Source of the DNA: Geoanaerobacter pelophilus
Lineage (GTDB): Bacteria > Desulfobacterota > Desulfuromonadia > Geobacterales > DSM-12255
DNA: 64,000 nt
Reading direction: 5' to 3'
Assembly (NCBI RefSeq): GCF_018476885.1
Contig: NZ_JAHCVJ010000002.1
Coordinates: 372,001 to 436,000, forward strand
Below are positions 18,738 to 26,170 of this stretch, one piece after another; position 1 is the stretch's first letter; every line of letters begins with the position of its first letter. The notes under the pieces are model-generated. The model saw nothing but the letters and a program-made list of their open reading frames with translations. It searched no databases and had not been told where the DNA came from. Both the position numbers and the translations under genes were made by a program.

Positions 18738-20147
18738 ATGAAACGGGCAATAGTGGTTGGCGGGGGGATATCCGGGCTGGCAACAGCCTATCTGCTTGGA
18801 GAAAAGGCCAGGAGTGCCGGTCTAGAGCTCGAAGTAATGCTGTTGGAAAAAGAGAAGCGGACCGGCGGCAAGATCCTGAGCATCAAGGATAACGGTTTTC
18901 TCTGCGAATGGGGGCCGAACGGCTTTCTCGATAACAAGCCGCAGACCCTGGAGCTGTGCCGGCAAGCAGGCGCCGACAGCCAGCTGCTCAGGAGCAATGA
19001 CAACGCCCGGAAGCGCTTCATCTTCTCCGAAGGGGTGCTGCACCGGCTGCCGGAGAACGGCCCCTCCTTTCTTGCCAGCAAGCTGATCTCCTGGCCCGGC
19101 AAACTGCGTCTTGCCATGGAACCGCTCATTCCCCAGTACCAGGGAGAAATAGACGAGACCCTGGCTGCCTTTGGCCGGCGCCGGCTGGGTGACGAGGCGC
19201 TCCGTAAGCTGATTGCTCCGATGGTCTCCGGCATCTTTGCCGGCGACCCGGAAACCATGTCGCTCAAGTCCTGTTTCCCGCGGATTGCCGAACTTGAGGC
19301 CCAATACGGCGGTTTGATCAAGGCGATGATCAAGCTGGCCAAGAAGAAAAAACAGGACATTGCCGAAGGCAAGGTGGTTGCCAGCGCTGCCGGCCCCGGC
19401 GGAGTACTGACCTCTTTCCGCGGCGGCATTCAAGATCTGACCGACATTCTGTCAGCGAGGATCGGCGAAGCAGCTGTCACCCTTGATGAACAGGTGGAAA
19501 AAGTTGCGAAAGGCTCGACTGCGCCATATCGTGTCATCAGCGACCGGGGAGAGTTGGAAGCCGATGCGGTGGTGCTGGCAACCCCGGCCTATGCCACTGC
19601 CGGGATGCTGCAAGGATTGGATGCCGGCATGGCCGCGCTGCTCAACGAGATCCCCTATGCAACCATGACCGTGGTCTGTTTCGGCTACCGCAGGGAAAGG
19701 ATCAGCCGCGATCTGGACGGCTTCGGCTACCTGATCCCCAAGCAGGAAGGAAAGAACATCCTCGGCACCCTCTGGGATTCGAGCATCTTCGAGAATCGGG
19801 CACCGGAAGGGCATGTCCTGCTGAGAAGCATGATGGGCGGCGCCTGCTTCCCCGAGTATATCAACCTCCCGGACGAGGAGGTGCAGAAGCGGGTCCAGGC
19901 TGACCTGAAAACCATCATGGGGATCAACGAGCCGCCCGATTTCGTCAAGATCTTCCGCCATGAGAAGGCGATTCCCCAGTACACAGTTGGTCACGCCAAG
20001 CGGCTGGCCGGGCTCGAAGAGCAAGCAAAGGCCCATCCCGGCCTGATCCTGACCGGCAACTCCTACCGCGGCATCGGCCTCAACGATTGCGTGGCCGCAG
20101 CGCAACGAGCCAGCGACGAGGCGATTGAGCAGCTAAAGAATAGATGA
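18738..20147 (+). CDS. hemY: Protoporphyrinogen oxidase, HemY type
   Basis: The 469-residue flavoprotein starts with the FAD-binding motif VVGGGISGLATAYLL and the second nucleotide-contact region (TGGKILSI), and ends with the conserved C-terminal FAD motif (LTGNSYRGIGLNDCV). It oxidises protoporphyrinogen IX to protoporphyrin IX, the step before ferrochelatase, which is encoded two genes on. AAGGAG precedes the ATG. The HemY family needs an electron acceptor that is not always oxygen; in an anaerobe the acceptor is unresolved. Confidence 0.92.
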   Translation: MKRAIVVGGGISGLATAYLLGEKARSAGLELEVMLLEKEKRTGGKILSIKDNGFLCEWGPNGFLDNKPQTLELCRQAGADSQLLRSNDNARKRFIFSEGVLHRLPENGPSFLASKLISWPGKLRLAMEPLIPQYQGEIDETLAAFGRRRLGDEALRKLIAPMVSGIFAGDPETMSLKSCFPRIAELEAQYGGLIKAMIKLAKKKKQDIAEGKVVASAAGPGGVLTSFRGGIQDLTDILSARIGEAAVTLDEQVEKVAKGSTAPYRVISDRGELEADAVVLATPAYATAGMLQGLDAGMAALLNEIPYATMTVVCFGYRRERISRDLDGFGYLIPKQEGKNILGTLWDSSIFENRAPEGHVLLRSMMGGACFPEYINLPDEEVQKRVQADLKTIMGINEPPDFVKIFRHEKAIPQYTVGHAKRLAGLEEQAKAHPGLILTGNSYRGIGLNDCVAAAQRASDEAIEQLKNR

Positions 20148-20971
20148 CTTCTACGCCGCCCCTCTTGAGGATGCTGGTTCTGGCCGCCGTTGCTTACGGC
20201 TGCTATGCCCTGCTCCTTTATTTGGGCCAGAGAACGATCATGTATCCCGGCCGGGGGATAAAGGTAGCGCCGGCCCCTCCCAAGAGCTCGCCGGAGCTGT
20301 CGGTTGCAAGGCTGGACACTGCTACAGGCAAGGTCGAGACTTGGTTCCTCCCGGCCAAAGGCATTCCGGCCGGGGCACGAAGCCCGGCCCTGCTCTTTTT
20401 CCACGGCAATGGCGAGGTAATCGATTTTCTCCCAGGCCAGGTGGAGGGGGTGCGCCGGCTCGGACTGCACGTCATGCTGGTGGAATACCCCGGTTACGGT
20501 AGATCGGAAGGGGCCCCCAGCGAAGAGAGTATAACTGCCGCGGCGGTTGCCGGGTATGATGCTCTTAGCAGCCGGCCCGACGTTGATCCGGCACGGATCA
20601 TCGCCTTCGGCAGGTCGGTGGGCGGCGGCCCGGCCTGCGCCCTGAGCCGATACCGGCCACTGGCAGCACTGGTGCTGCAGTCCACCTTTACCTCGGCCCG
20701 CCCCTTTGCCAGAAGGTTCCTGCTGCCGGGGTTCATGGTGCGGGATGTTTTCGACAATCTGGCTGCGGTAAGGCGCTTTCCCGGCCCGATATTGCTGGCG
20801 CACGGCAGGCAGGACGACATCATCCCTTTCAGTCACGGCCTGGAGCTGTCCAAGGCAGGCAGAGAGGTCAAATTCATCGAATTCAACTGCAGCCACAACG
20901 ACTGCCCGCCGGACCCGGATGCCTTCTGGCGGATGGCGGGAGAGTGGTTGAAACAGCGCAAGATTCTCTGA
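20144..20971 (+). CDS. Alpha/beta hydrolase, membrane-anchored BEM46-like
   Basis: The start overlaps the hemY stop (ATGA), so translation is coupled. An N-terminal hydrophobic helix (MLVLAAVAYGCYALLLYLG) precedes an alpha/beta-hydrolase fold: oxyanion region FFHGNGEV, nucleophile elbow FGRSVGGGPA, acidic-residue strand LAHGRQDDIIP, and the catalytic His in CSHNDCP. It resembles the BEM46/YfhR group of serine hydrolases with unknown substrates. Its place between two heme genes suggests co-expression, not necessarily a heme role. Confidence 0.88.
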   Translation: MTSTPPLLRMLVLAAVAYGCYALLLYLGQRTIMYPGRGIKVAPAPPKSSPELSVARLDTATGKVETWFLPAKGIPAGARSPALLFFHGNGEVIDFLPGQVEGVRRLGLHVMLVEYPGYGRSEGAPSEESITAAAVAGYDALSSRPDVDPARIIAFGRSVGGGPACALSRYRPLAALVLQSTFTSARPFARRFLLPGFMVRDVFDNLAAVRRFPGPILLAHGRQDDIIPFSHGLELSKAGREVKFIEFNCSHNDCPPDPDAFWRMAGEWLKQRKIL

Positions 20972-21023
20972 AAGAGGTGTGCTATAGTGCGCTCACTTCA
21001 ATGCCGCACGATTCGAGGTCACA

Positions 21024-21983
21024 ATGTCCGCTAAAACCGCAATTCTCCTGCTCCAAATGGGGGGGCCGGATTCCCTGGACGCAGTTGAGCCGTTTCTGCT
21101 CAATCTCTTTGCCGACCGGGACATCATCAAGATCGGCCCGGCGTTTCTCCAGCCGCTTATCGCCCGGTTTATCGTCAGGCGCCGCGCTCCGCGAGTGATG
21201 GAAAACTATCGCCAGATCGGCGGCAAATCGCCACTCAGGGAGCTTACCGACGCCCAGGCAAAGGCCCTAGAAGAGAAGCTCGGCCCGGATTACCGCTGCT
21301 TCGTGGCCATGCGCTACTGGCACCCCTCAACCCTGGAGGCCTTGGCGGCAATCAGGAAAGAGGGGATTTCGCGGGTGATCGCCCTGTCCCTCTACCCCCA
21401 CTATTCCCGCGCCACTACCGGTTCGAGCATCAACGAGCTGAACAAGGTATTGCAGGCAGCCGGGGTCCAGTTCGAGGTCAGCTACATCGACAGCTTTTAT
21501 AACCACCCGCTCTACATTCAGGCATTGGCAGAGAAGATCGAAACCGGGCTGGCCGGTTTTGCTGACCGCTCGCAGGTGGAACTACTCTTCTCCGCCCATT
21601 CGCTGCCCCAGTCGTTTATCGATGACGGTGACCCTTACCTGTCCCATATCGAAGAAACAGTCAGGCTCGTGATGGAACGGTTTGAGAAGGTTTCGTACCA
21701 CCTCGCTTTCCAGTCGCGGGCCGGGCCGGTGAAGTGGCTGGAACCGTCCACTGACGAGATGGTCAAGCACCTCGCGGCCCATGGCTGCAAGAACATGCTG
21801 ATGGTGCCGCTCTCTTTTGTTTCGGACCATATCGAGACCCTGCACGAGATCGACATCGAATACGGCAGCGAGGCGCGACAGCTCGGCATTACCGATTTCC
21901 GGCGTACCGAGTCCCTCAACAGCTCACCGCTGTTTATCGAATGTCTGGCGGATCTGGTGCAGCAGGAGGGGAATAAGAGCTAA
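21024..21983 (+). CDS. hemH: Ferrochelatase
   Basis: The 319-residue protein has the N-terminal family start ([24 protein letters not shown] region), the metal-site His in FSAHSLPQ, and the conserved signature [16 protein letters not shown]. It inserts Fe2+ into protoporphyrin IX to make protoheme. Together with hemY it completes the last two steps of heme synthesis, in keeping with a cytochrome-rich lifestyle. The stop codon is inside the left arm of the shared terminator hairpin. Confidence 0.96.
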   Translation: MSAKTAILLLQMGGPDSLDAVEPFLLNLFADRDIIKIGPAFLQPLIARFIVRRRAPRVMENYRQIGGKSPLRELTDAQAKALEEKLGPDYRCFVAMRYWHPSTLEALAAIRKEGISRVIALSLYPHYSRATTGSSINELNKVLQAAGVQFEVSYIDSFYNHPLYIQALAEKIETGLAGFADRSQVELLFSAHSLPQSFIDDGDPYLSHIEETVRLVMERFEKVSYHLAFQSRAGPVKWLEPSTDEMVKHLAAHGCKNMLMVPLSFVSDHIETLHEIDIEYGSEARQLGITDFRRTESLNSSPLFIECLADLVQQEGNKS

Positions 21984-22020
21984 ACGGGGCGCAACGGTTG
22001 CGCGTTTGCGCCCCGTTTAG
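21980..22020. terminator. Bidirectional terminator between hemH and the globin sensor
   Basis: A 15-bp perfect inverted repeat (21980-21994 with 22006-22020) begins with CTAAACGGGG and has an 11-nt loop. The hemH stop codon lies in the left arm and the convergent gene ends directly at its right edge. Confidence 0.8.
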
Positions 22021-22917
22021 CTAGGCGCGGATCTTCTGACTCTTGGCCACCAGGAAGTAGACGACACCGAGGATCAGCAAGGTGCCTGCCAGGAAGGCCT
22101 GGGTGGTCAGTTCATCGCGGCGCAGAGTGGAGATGAGGATCTCACGGATCAGGGCAACAATGATGACGCCGATGAACACCAGGATGTTGAAGTGCCCGCC
22201 CTTCAGGTTCTTGATCTCGTTGTCCATCAGTTCGATCATCATCCAGAGGATGAGCAGCGAGCCAAGGGCCGAGAGAATCCCTTTCTCGACATCGCCCCGG
22301 AAGATATGCAGGATGTCCCAGGAAAACAGGGCCACCACGGAGATGGAGACCCCGGCCAGGGCGACCACCAGGATCAGGTTGAGGCCGTAGGTAAAGCGTT
22401 CGGCAACGGTAATCAGCTTCGACTCCAGGCGGTGCGAGACAAAGACCTTGTTCAGCGCCTCTTCCTGGTAGGAAGCACTGAGGATGTCAAGGTTGATATC
22501 GATGATCTTTTCCGCCGCATTCCGATAGCTGCGCCGTACCTTCACTTCGGGATAATGTTCCTGGAGCAGTTCGATGACAAAGTGCCGGACAATGTTCATG
22601 GAGGCGTTGACAAAATGGGCATTGAGGCCGGCCCGGACATGGGCGAGTCCGACCCGCTGCAAAGCATGAAGATACTGATTGTCGTACCTGCCGGAAAAGA
22701 GTTCGACAAACCAGCTTTTCAGGGTGGCCTTCAGCCGCTCCAGCTTGGCATCATCCTTCAACAGCTCAGAGGTTTCCGGAATGCCCAGCAGGTAATCGTA
22801 GAAAAGGGCCGTCATCCGCTCCTGGTTGTCAATGATCAGCGGCTGCAACGACTTGAGAAGAACGGCGTCTTCCTCGGTAAAGAAGTAATGGGCCTTGATG
22901 TCATTCATGGTCAGCAT
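22021..22917 (-). CDS. Globin-coupled sensor with C-terminal PsiE-like membrane domain
   Basis: Residues about 8-160 form a protoglobin/globin-coupled-sensor domain; the proximal heme His is H93 in RVGLAHVRAGL, and SWFVELFSG marks the E helix. The C-terminal half has four hydrophobic segments (about 178-200, 208-228, 240-262, 270-292) resembling the PsiE family (PF06146). The architecture matches the Geobacter sulfurreducens GsGCS described in the literature, which uses His residues at both E11 and F8; counting from the first Met, the residue at the reported E11 number (66) is Leu here. It probably senses O2, NO or redox state at the membrane. The ATG at 22917 follows AGGAG. Confidence 0.85.
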   Translation of the reverse strand: MLTMNDIKAHYFFTEEDAVLLKSLQPLIIDNQERMTALFYDYLLGIPETSELLKDDAKLERLKATLKSWFVELFSGRYDNQYLHALQRVGLAHVRAGLNAHFVNASMNIVRHFVIELLQEHYPEVKVRRSYRNAAEKIIDINLDILSASYQEEALNKVFVSHRLESKLITVAERFTYGLNLILVVALAGVSISVVALFSWDILHIFRGDVEKGILSALGSLLILWMMIELMDNEIKNLKGGHFNILVFIGVIIVALIREILISTLRRDELTTQAFLAGTLLILGVVYFLVAKSQKIRA

Positions 22918-22946
22918 ATCAGTAGTACTCCTGTTTTTTTCTGACC

Positions 22947-22975
22947 ACTATAGGACCAATTTGGTCCTTTTGCAA
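22947..22975 (-). promoter_or_regulatory. Promoter with palindromic operator in the spacer (globin sensor)
   Basis: On the minus strand a -35 TTGCAA (22975-22970) and -10 TATAGT (22952-22947) are exactly 17 bp apart. A perfect palindrome with arms AGGACCAA and TTGGTCCT (22952-22968, one central base) fills the spacer and touches the -10. This is the classic position for a repressor site. The divergent CxxC gene starts 24 bp beyond the palindrome and may share the control. Confidence 0.7.
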
Positions 22976-22991
22976 CAATGTAAACGGATTA

Positions 22992-23171
22992 ATGGCTATG
23001 AAACGATGCAGTATCTGTCACGCAGAATATGATGAGGCGGCTGATGACTCGCTCTTTGCTGAGGCCGGGGAGTGGCTTTCCGAGGAGTTCTGGCAGGACG
23101 CCGGCGAACTCTGCCGACAGTGCCTGGAAAATCGGGCAAAACTGGCTATGATGTATGTTATTGACCGGTAA
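22992..23171 (+). CDS. Small CxxC...CxxC protein (59 codons)
   Basis: A short frame beginning ATGGCTATGAAACGA encodes 59 residues (57 if the second ATG at 22998 is used). It has CSIC near the N-terminus and LCRQC about 35 residues later, a zinc-ribbon-like spacing, and an acidic middle (EAADDSLFAEAGEWLSEEF). It is followed after 14 nt by the MoxR-like ATPase with its own CAGGAG site, suggesting an operon. Function is unknown; it may be a small adaptor or metal-binding regulator. Confidence 0.6.
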   Translation: MAMKRCSICHAEYDEAADDSLFAEAGEWLSEEFWQDAGELCRQCLENRAKLAMMYVIDR

Positions 23172-23185
23172 GACAGGAGTCGCTC

Positions 23186-24010
23186 ATGGAACGGATCACG
23201 CTGGACGGAATTGCACTCACCCTGGCCAACCCGGTTGAGTTGCCGCTGAAATGGGTGGGCCAGACCGAACTGCTCAAGCAGTTGCTGGCAGCCTGGATGG
23301 TCATTGACGAACGAGATATCCCGTTCAGCCCGCGACTGATCGGCAAACCCGGGGTGGGCAAAACAACCCTTGCCTATGCCGCGGCCCGGCACCTGGAGCG
23401 GCCGGTGTATCTGTTTCAGGCGACCATGGATACCAGGCCGGAAGATCTCATCGTTTCGCCGGTGGTCGGGCCGGATGCCAAGATTCAATATGCCGGGTCA
23501 TCGCTGGTTTCGGCCATGCTCAAGGGGGGCGTGCTGATCCTCGACGAGGGAAACCGGATGAGCGAGAAGGCCTGGGCCTCACTGGCGCCGCTGCTCGACG
23601 ACCGAAGGTATGTGGAATCGATCATAACCGGACTGCGCATTCAGGCCCATCCGGATTTCCGTTTTGTCGTTACCATGAACGAGGACGCCTCGACCTTCGA
23701 TATCCCGGAATACATCCATTCCCGATTGCAGCCCCAGATATACATCGATTTTCCGGATGCTGACGAGGAGCTGCAGATCCTCAAGGAAAATCTGCCGTTT
23801 GCCGGCACCAGAATCCTCAAATATGTGGTGGATTTTCTCCAGCGGGCTCATGCTGCGGATGAGCTTTATTCGGTTCGTGACGGAATCAACATCGCCCGCT
23901 ATGCCCTGAAAATGATGCACGCGACTGGCAAGGAGCCGCAGGAGCTTTTCCCTTTGGCAGTGGAAAGGATTCTCGGTGAGGAGTCGCTGCGCTATATCCG
24001 TCCGGGATAA
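23186..24010 (+). CDS. MoxR/AAA_5-type ATPase
   Basis: This 274-residue ATPase has Walker A GKPGVGKTT (about 53-61), Walker B VLILDEGNRM (about 114-123), sensor-1 region VVTMNED and an arginine-bearing segment (YIHSRLQPQIYIDFP), the pattern of the MoxR/CbbQ/NorQ AAA+ branch. These act as chaperones that activate or insert metal cofactors into partner proteins, normally with a VWA-domain protein, but none is encoded nearby. CAGGAG seven bases before the ATG fixes the start. The CxxC protein upstream may be its partner. Confidence 0.85.
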   Translation: MERITLDGIALTLANPVELPLKWVGQTELLKQLLAAWMVIDERDIPFSPRLIGKPGVGKTTLAYAAARHLERPVYLFQATMDTRPEDLIVSPVVGPDAKIQYAGSSLVSAMLKGGVLILDEGNRMSEKAWASLAPLLDDRRYVESIITGLRIQAHPDFRFVVTMNEDASTFDIPEYIHSRLQPQIYIDFPDADEELQILKENLPFAGTRILKYVVDFLQRAHAADELYSVRDGINIARYALKMMHATGKEPQELFPLAVERILGEESLRYIRPG

Positions 24011-24070
24011 GCCCACCCTGTCTCTCAGCCTGCCTGATTCCAGCCTCTAGCTTTTCTCTCCGCCACATGG

Positions 24071-24105
24071 TTGTAACCTCGGAATCACTTGTTAAAATCT
24101 AACAA
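24071..24105 (+). promoter_or_regulatory. Predicted promoter and operator of the binding-protein operon
   Basis: TTGTAA (24071-24076) and TAAAAT (24093-24098) are 16 bp apart. An inverted repeat TTGTTA / TAACAA (24089-24105) overlaps the -10. It lies 21 nt before the ATG at 24126. Confidence 0.45.
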
Positions 24106-24125
24106 TTCCATACAGAGGAGTTGCC

Positions 24126-25133
24126 ATGACCGGCTTAAAAGGCGCTGCGATCCTAATCACTGCAATCTTCGCAGGCTTTCTCTTGGGCTGTACCCAAAAT
24201 CCACCAGGGCAGGGAGCTGAATCAAAGGCTACCCCAGCGACTGAACCGCTCAAGATCTGTACCGGCACCACCTACAGCATCCTGGTCACCATTGCCGAGC
24301 AAAAAGGGTTGTTTGCCAAAGAGGGGCTGAAGGTCGAGCTGAAGCCGTATGCCCTTGGCAGGGATGCGATGGAAGCAATGCTTGCTGGAAACTGCGATAT
24401 TGCCACATCAGCAGATACCCCGGTGGCCGATTTCGGTACCAAACGGGATGACCTGAGAATCATAACCGGCATAGCCAAGTCGGACCGTTTGAGCGCTATC
24501 GTCTCCTGGAAGAATGCCGAAGTCCACAAGGTAAGAGACATGAAAGGGCTGCGCATAGGGGTTACCAAAGGCACGGCACCCCATTTTTTTCTCGATCTGG
24601 TCCTGAACAAGAACCGGATGACGGAAAAAGATGTGCAGCTCCAGTTCATGAAGGGCAATGAACTCCACCAGGCGTTTCTTGAGCGCAAGCTTGACGCTAT
24701 CGTGACCACGGATATGAACGCCTACAGCCTGAAGGAAAAGTTTGGCAATGAAGTCGTTGTCGTAGACGATCCGGGCATTGTCCTGAATCACGGCTATCTC
24801 ACGGTATTGGACGCAACACTGCAAAAGAAGAAGGGTGACATCAATCGGATGATGGCGGCCCTGACAAAAGCAGAACTGATGTTGAACGAAAAACCTGAAG
24901 AGGCCAAACAGCTTTTCAGTGCCTACCTGAAGACTTCGCCGGCGATTTCAGAGCAAATATGGGAAAACATAACCCCGAAACTGTCGCTCGATGCGGCAAT
25001 GGTGCTCACTCTCGAAGACAATGCCAGATGGCTCAGGGAGCGAGAGGGCGGCAAGGCTGTCAACAAGAGCTTCAAGTCGATCATGGTGCCGGAAATGCTG
25101 CAGAAGGTGTCGCCGCAAAGTGTCAATTTTTGA
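24126..25133 (+). CDS. Periplasmic substrate-binding lipoprotein (NMT1/SsuA-like), copy 1
   Basis: The 335-residue product has a lipoprotein signal (FAGFLLGC) and a type-II periplasmic binding fold of the NMT1/THI5/SsuA class (TIAEQKGLFAKEGLKVEL, LAGNCDIATSADTP, MKGLRIGVTKGTA). Such proteins normally feed ABC importers, but no permease or ATPase gene is near. It is followed by a paralogue and then a hybrid histidine kinase, so a sensing role is likely: the bound ligand would be reported to the kinase. The ligand is unknown (the family binds thiamine precursors, sulfonates and similar compounds). Confidence 0.88.
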   Translation: MTGLKGAAILITAIFAGFLLGCTQNPPGQGAESKATPATEPLKICTGTTYSILVTIAEQKGLFAKEGLKVELKPYALGRDAMEAMLAGNCDIATSADTPVADFGTKRDDLRIITGIAKSDRLSAIVSWKNAEVHKVRDMKGLRIGVTKGTAPHFFLDLVLNKNRMTEKDVQLQFMKGNELHQAFLERKLDAIVTTDMNAYSLKEKFGNEVVVVDDPGIVLNHGYLTVLDATLQKKKGDINRMMAALTKAELMLNEKPEEAKQLFSAYLKTSPAISEQIWENITPKLSLDAAMVLTLEDNARWLREREGGKAVNKSFKSIMVPEMLQKVSPQSVNF

Positions 25134-25146
25134 GTGGAGGCAAACC

Positions 25147-26157
25147 TTGCGAACTATTCTCACCTCGGGTAAAGGGAGCATGCTGGTCCTGGCAGCCCTC
25201 TTATTGTCGTTTATCGCCGGCTGTAGCCGCAATGAGCCGGCCCCTCCTGTTAAACAGCGCCCGTTCAAGATTTGCCAAGGGGGGATTCTGGCAACATTGC
25301 CATTGATTGCCAAGGAAAAAGGATTCTTCCGGGAAGAGGGGATAGCCGCAGAAATTGAACTGGTTGGCGATGGCAAGGCTGCCATGGGTAAATTCCTGAA
25401 CGGGCAATGCGATGCCAGCCTGACCGGAGAATTCCCATTAGTACGCCAGAGTTTCGACCGCGATGACATTGTCATCATTGCCACTCTTGCTTCCTCGGAC
25501 AATGGAATCAAGGTTGTGGCACGCCGCGACCAAGGGATTAATGAACTGGGCGATCTGGCTGGCAAGCGGATTGGCGTGTCAAAAGGGACAATTTCAGGTT
25601 TTTTCCTCGACCAGTTCCTGAAAAAGAACCATATTCCTGCTGACCGGATAACAATTCTCGACATTTCCCATGCAGAAATTACCGATGCGCTGAAGCGCGG
25701 CGAAATTGATGCCTTTGCCGGCTCTGACATTGCCTACCTCAAGGGAAAACAGGCGATCCCTGATCAGCAAAGGGTGGTCTTCACCGAGCCGGGGCTTACC
25801 AACCATGCTGCCTGCCTCGTGGTCAGGAAAGAGTGGCTGGCCGCCAACCCAGGGGTTGCGCACAGCGTATTGAAGGCATTGCTGCGAGCCGAAAAAGAGC
25901 TCAGCCAGAATTCGGAAGAGCTGACCAAAATGCTGTCCCAGAAGCTGAACATCCGGCATGACGACCTGAAAAGCATCATTGCGGAACAGCATAACAAGGT
26001 AACACTGGATCAGGTCCTGCTGCTGGCCTTGGAAGACGAAGCCCGGTGGATGAGAGAAAATGGGGTTGTGAAGACTAAAGCACTTCCCAATTATCTCCGG
26101 TTTCTTGATCCGTCAGTGTTAAAAGGGATTGATCCCTCGGCAGTGAAACTAAAATAG
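25147..26157 (+). CDS. Periplasmic substrate-binding lipoprotein (NMT1/SsuA-like), copy 2
   Basis: The best start is the TTG at 25147, six bases after GGAGG and 13 nt past the previous stop; an ATG at 25180 would also leave a signal. The lipobox is LLLSFIAGC. The mature part aligns throughout with copy 1 (FKICQGG, EKGFFREEGI, LNGQCDASLTGEFP, LAGKRIGVSKGTI, LEDEARWMREN), showing tandem duplication followed by strong divergence. With 336 residues it has nearly the same length as copy 1. The hybrid kinase begins 13 nt downstream. Confidence 0.87.
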   Translation: MRTILTSGKGSMLVLAALLLSFIAGCSRNEPAPPVKQRPFKICQGGILATLPLIAKEKGFFREEGIAAEIELVGDGKAAMGKFLNGQCDASLTGEFPLVRQSFDRDDIVIIATLASSDNGIKVVARRDQGINELGDLAGKRIGVSKGTISGFFLDQFLKKNHIPADRITILDISHAEITDALKRGEIDAFAGSDIAYLKGKQAIPDQQRVVFTEPGLTNHAACLVVRKEWLAANPGVAHSVLKALLRAEKELSQNSEELTKMLSQKLNIRHDDLKSIIAEQHNKVTLDQVLLLALEDEARWMRENGVVKTKALPNYLRFLDPSVLKGIDPSAVKLK

Positions 26158-26170
26158 CGGGACATATTTC

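Noticed and set aside
24126-26157. ABC importer operon
   Set aside because: Only binding proteins are present; no permease or ATP-binding gene is within reach.
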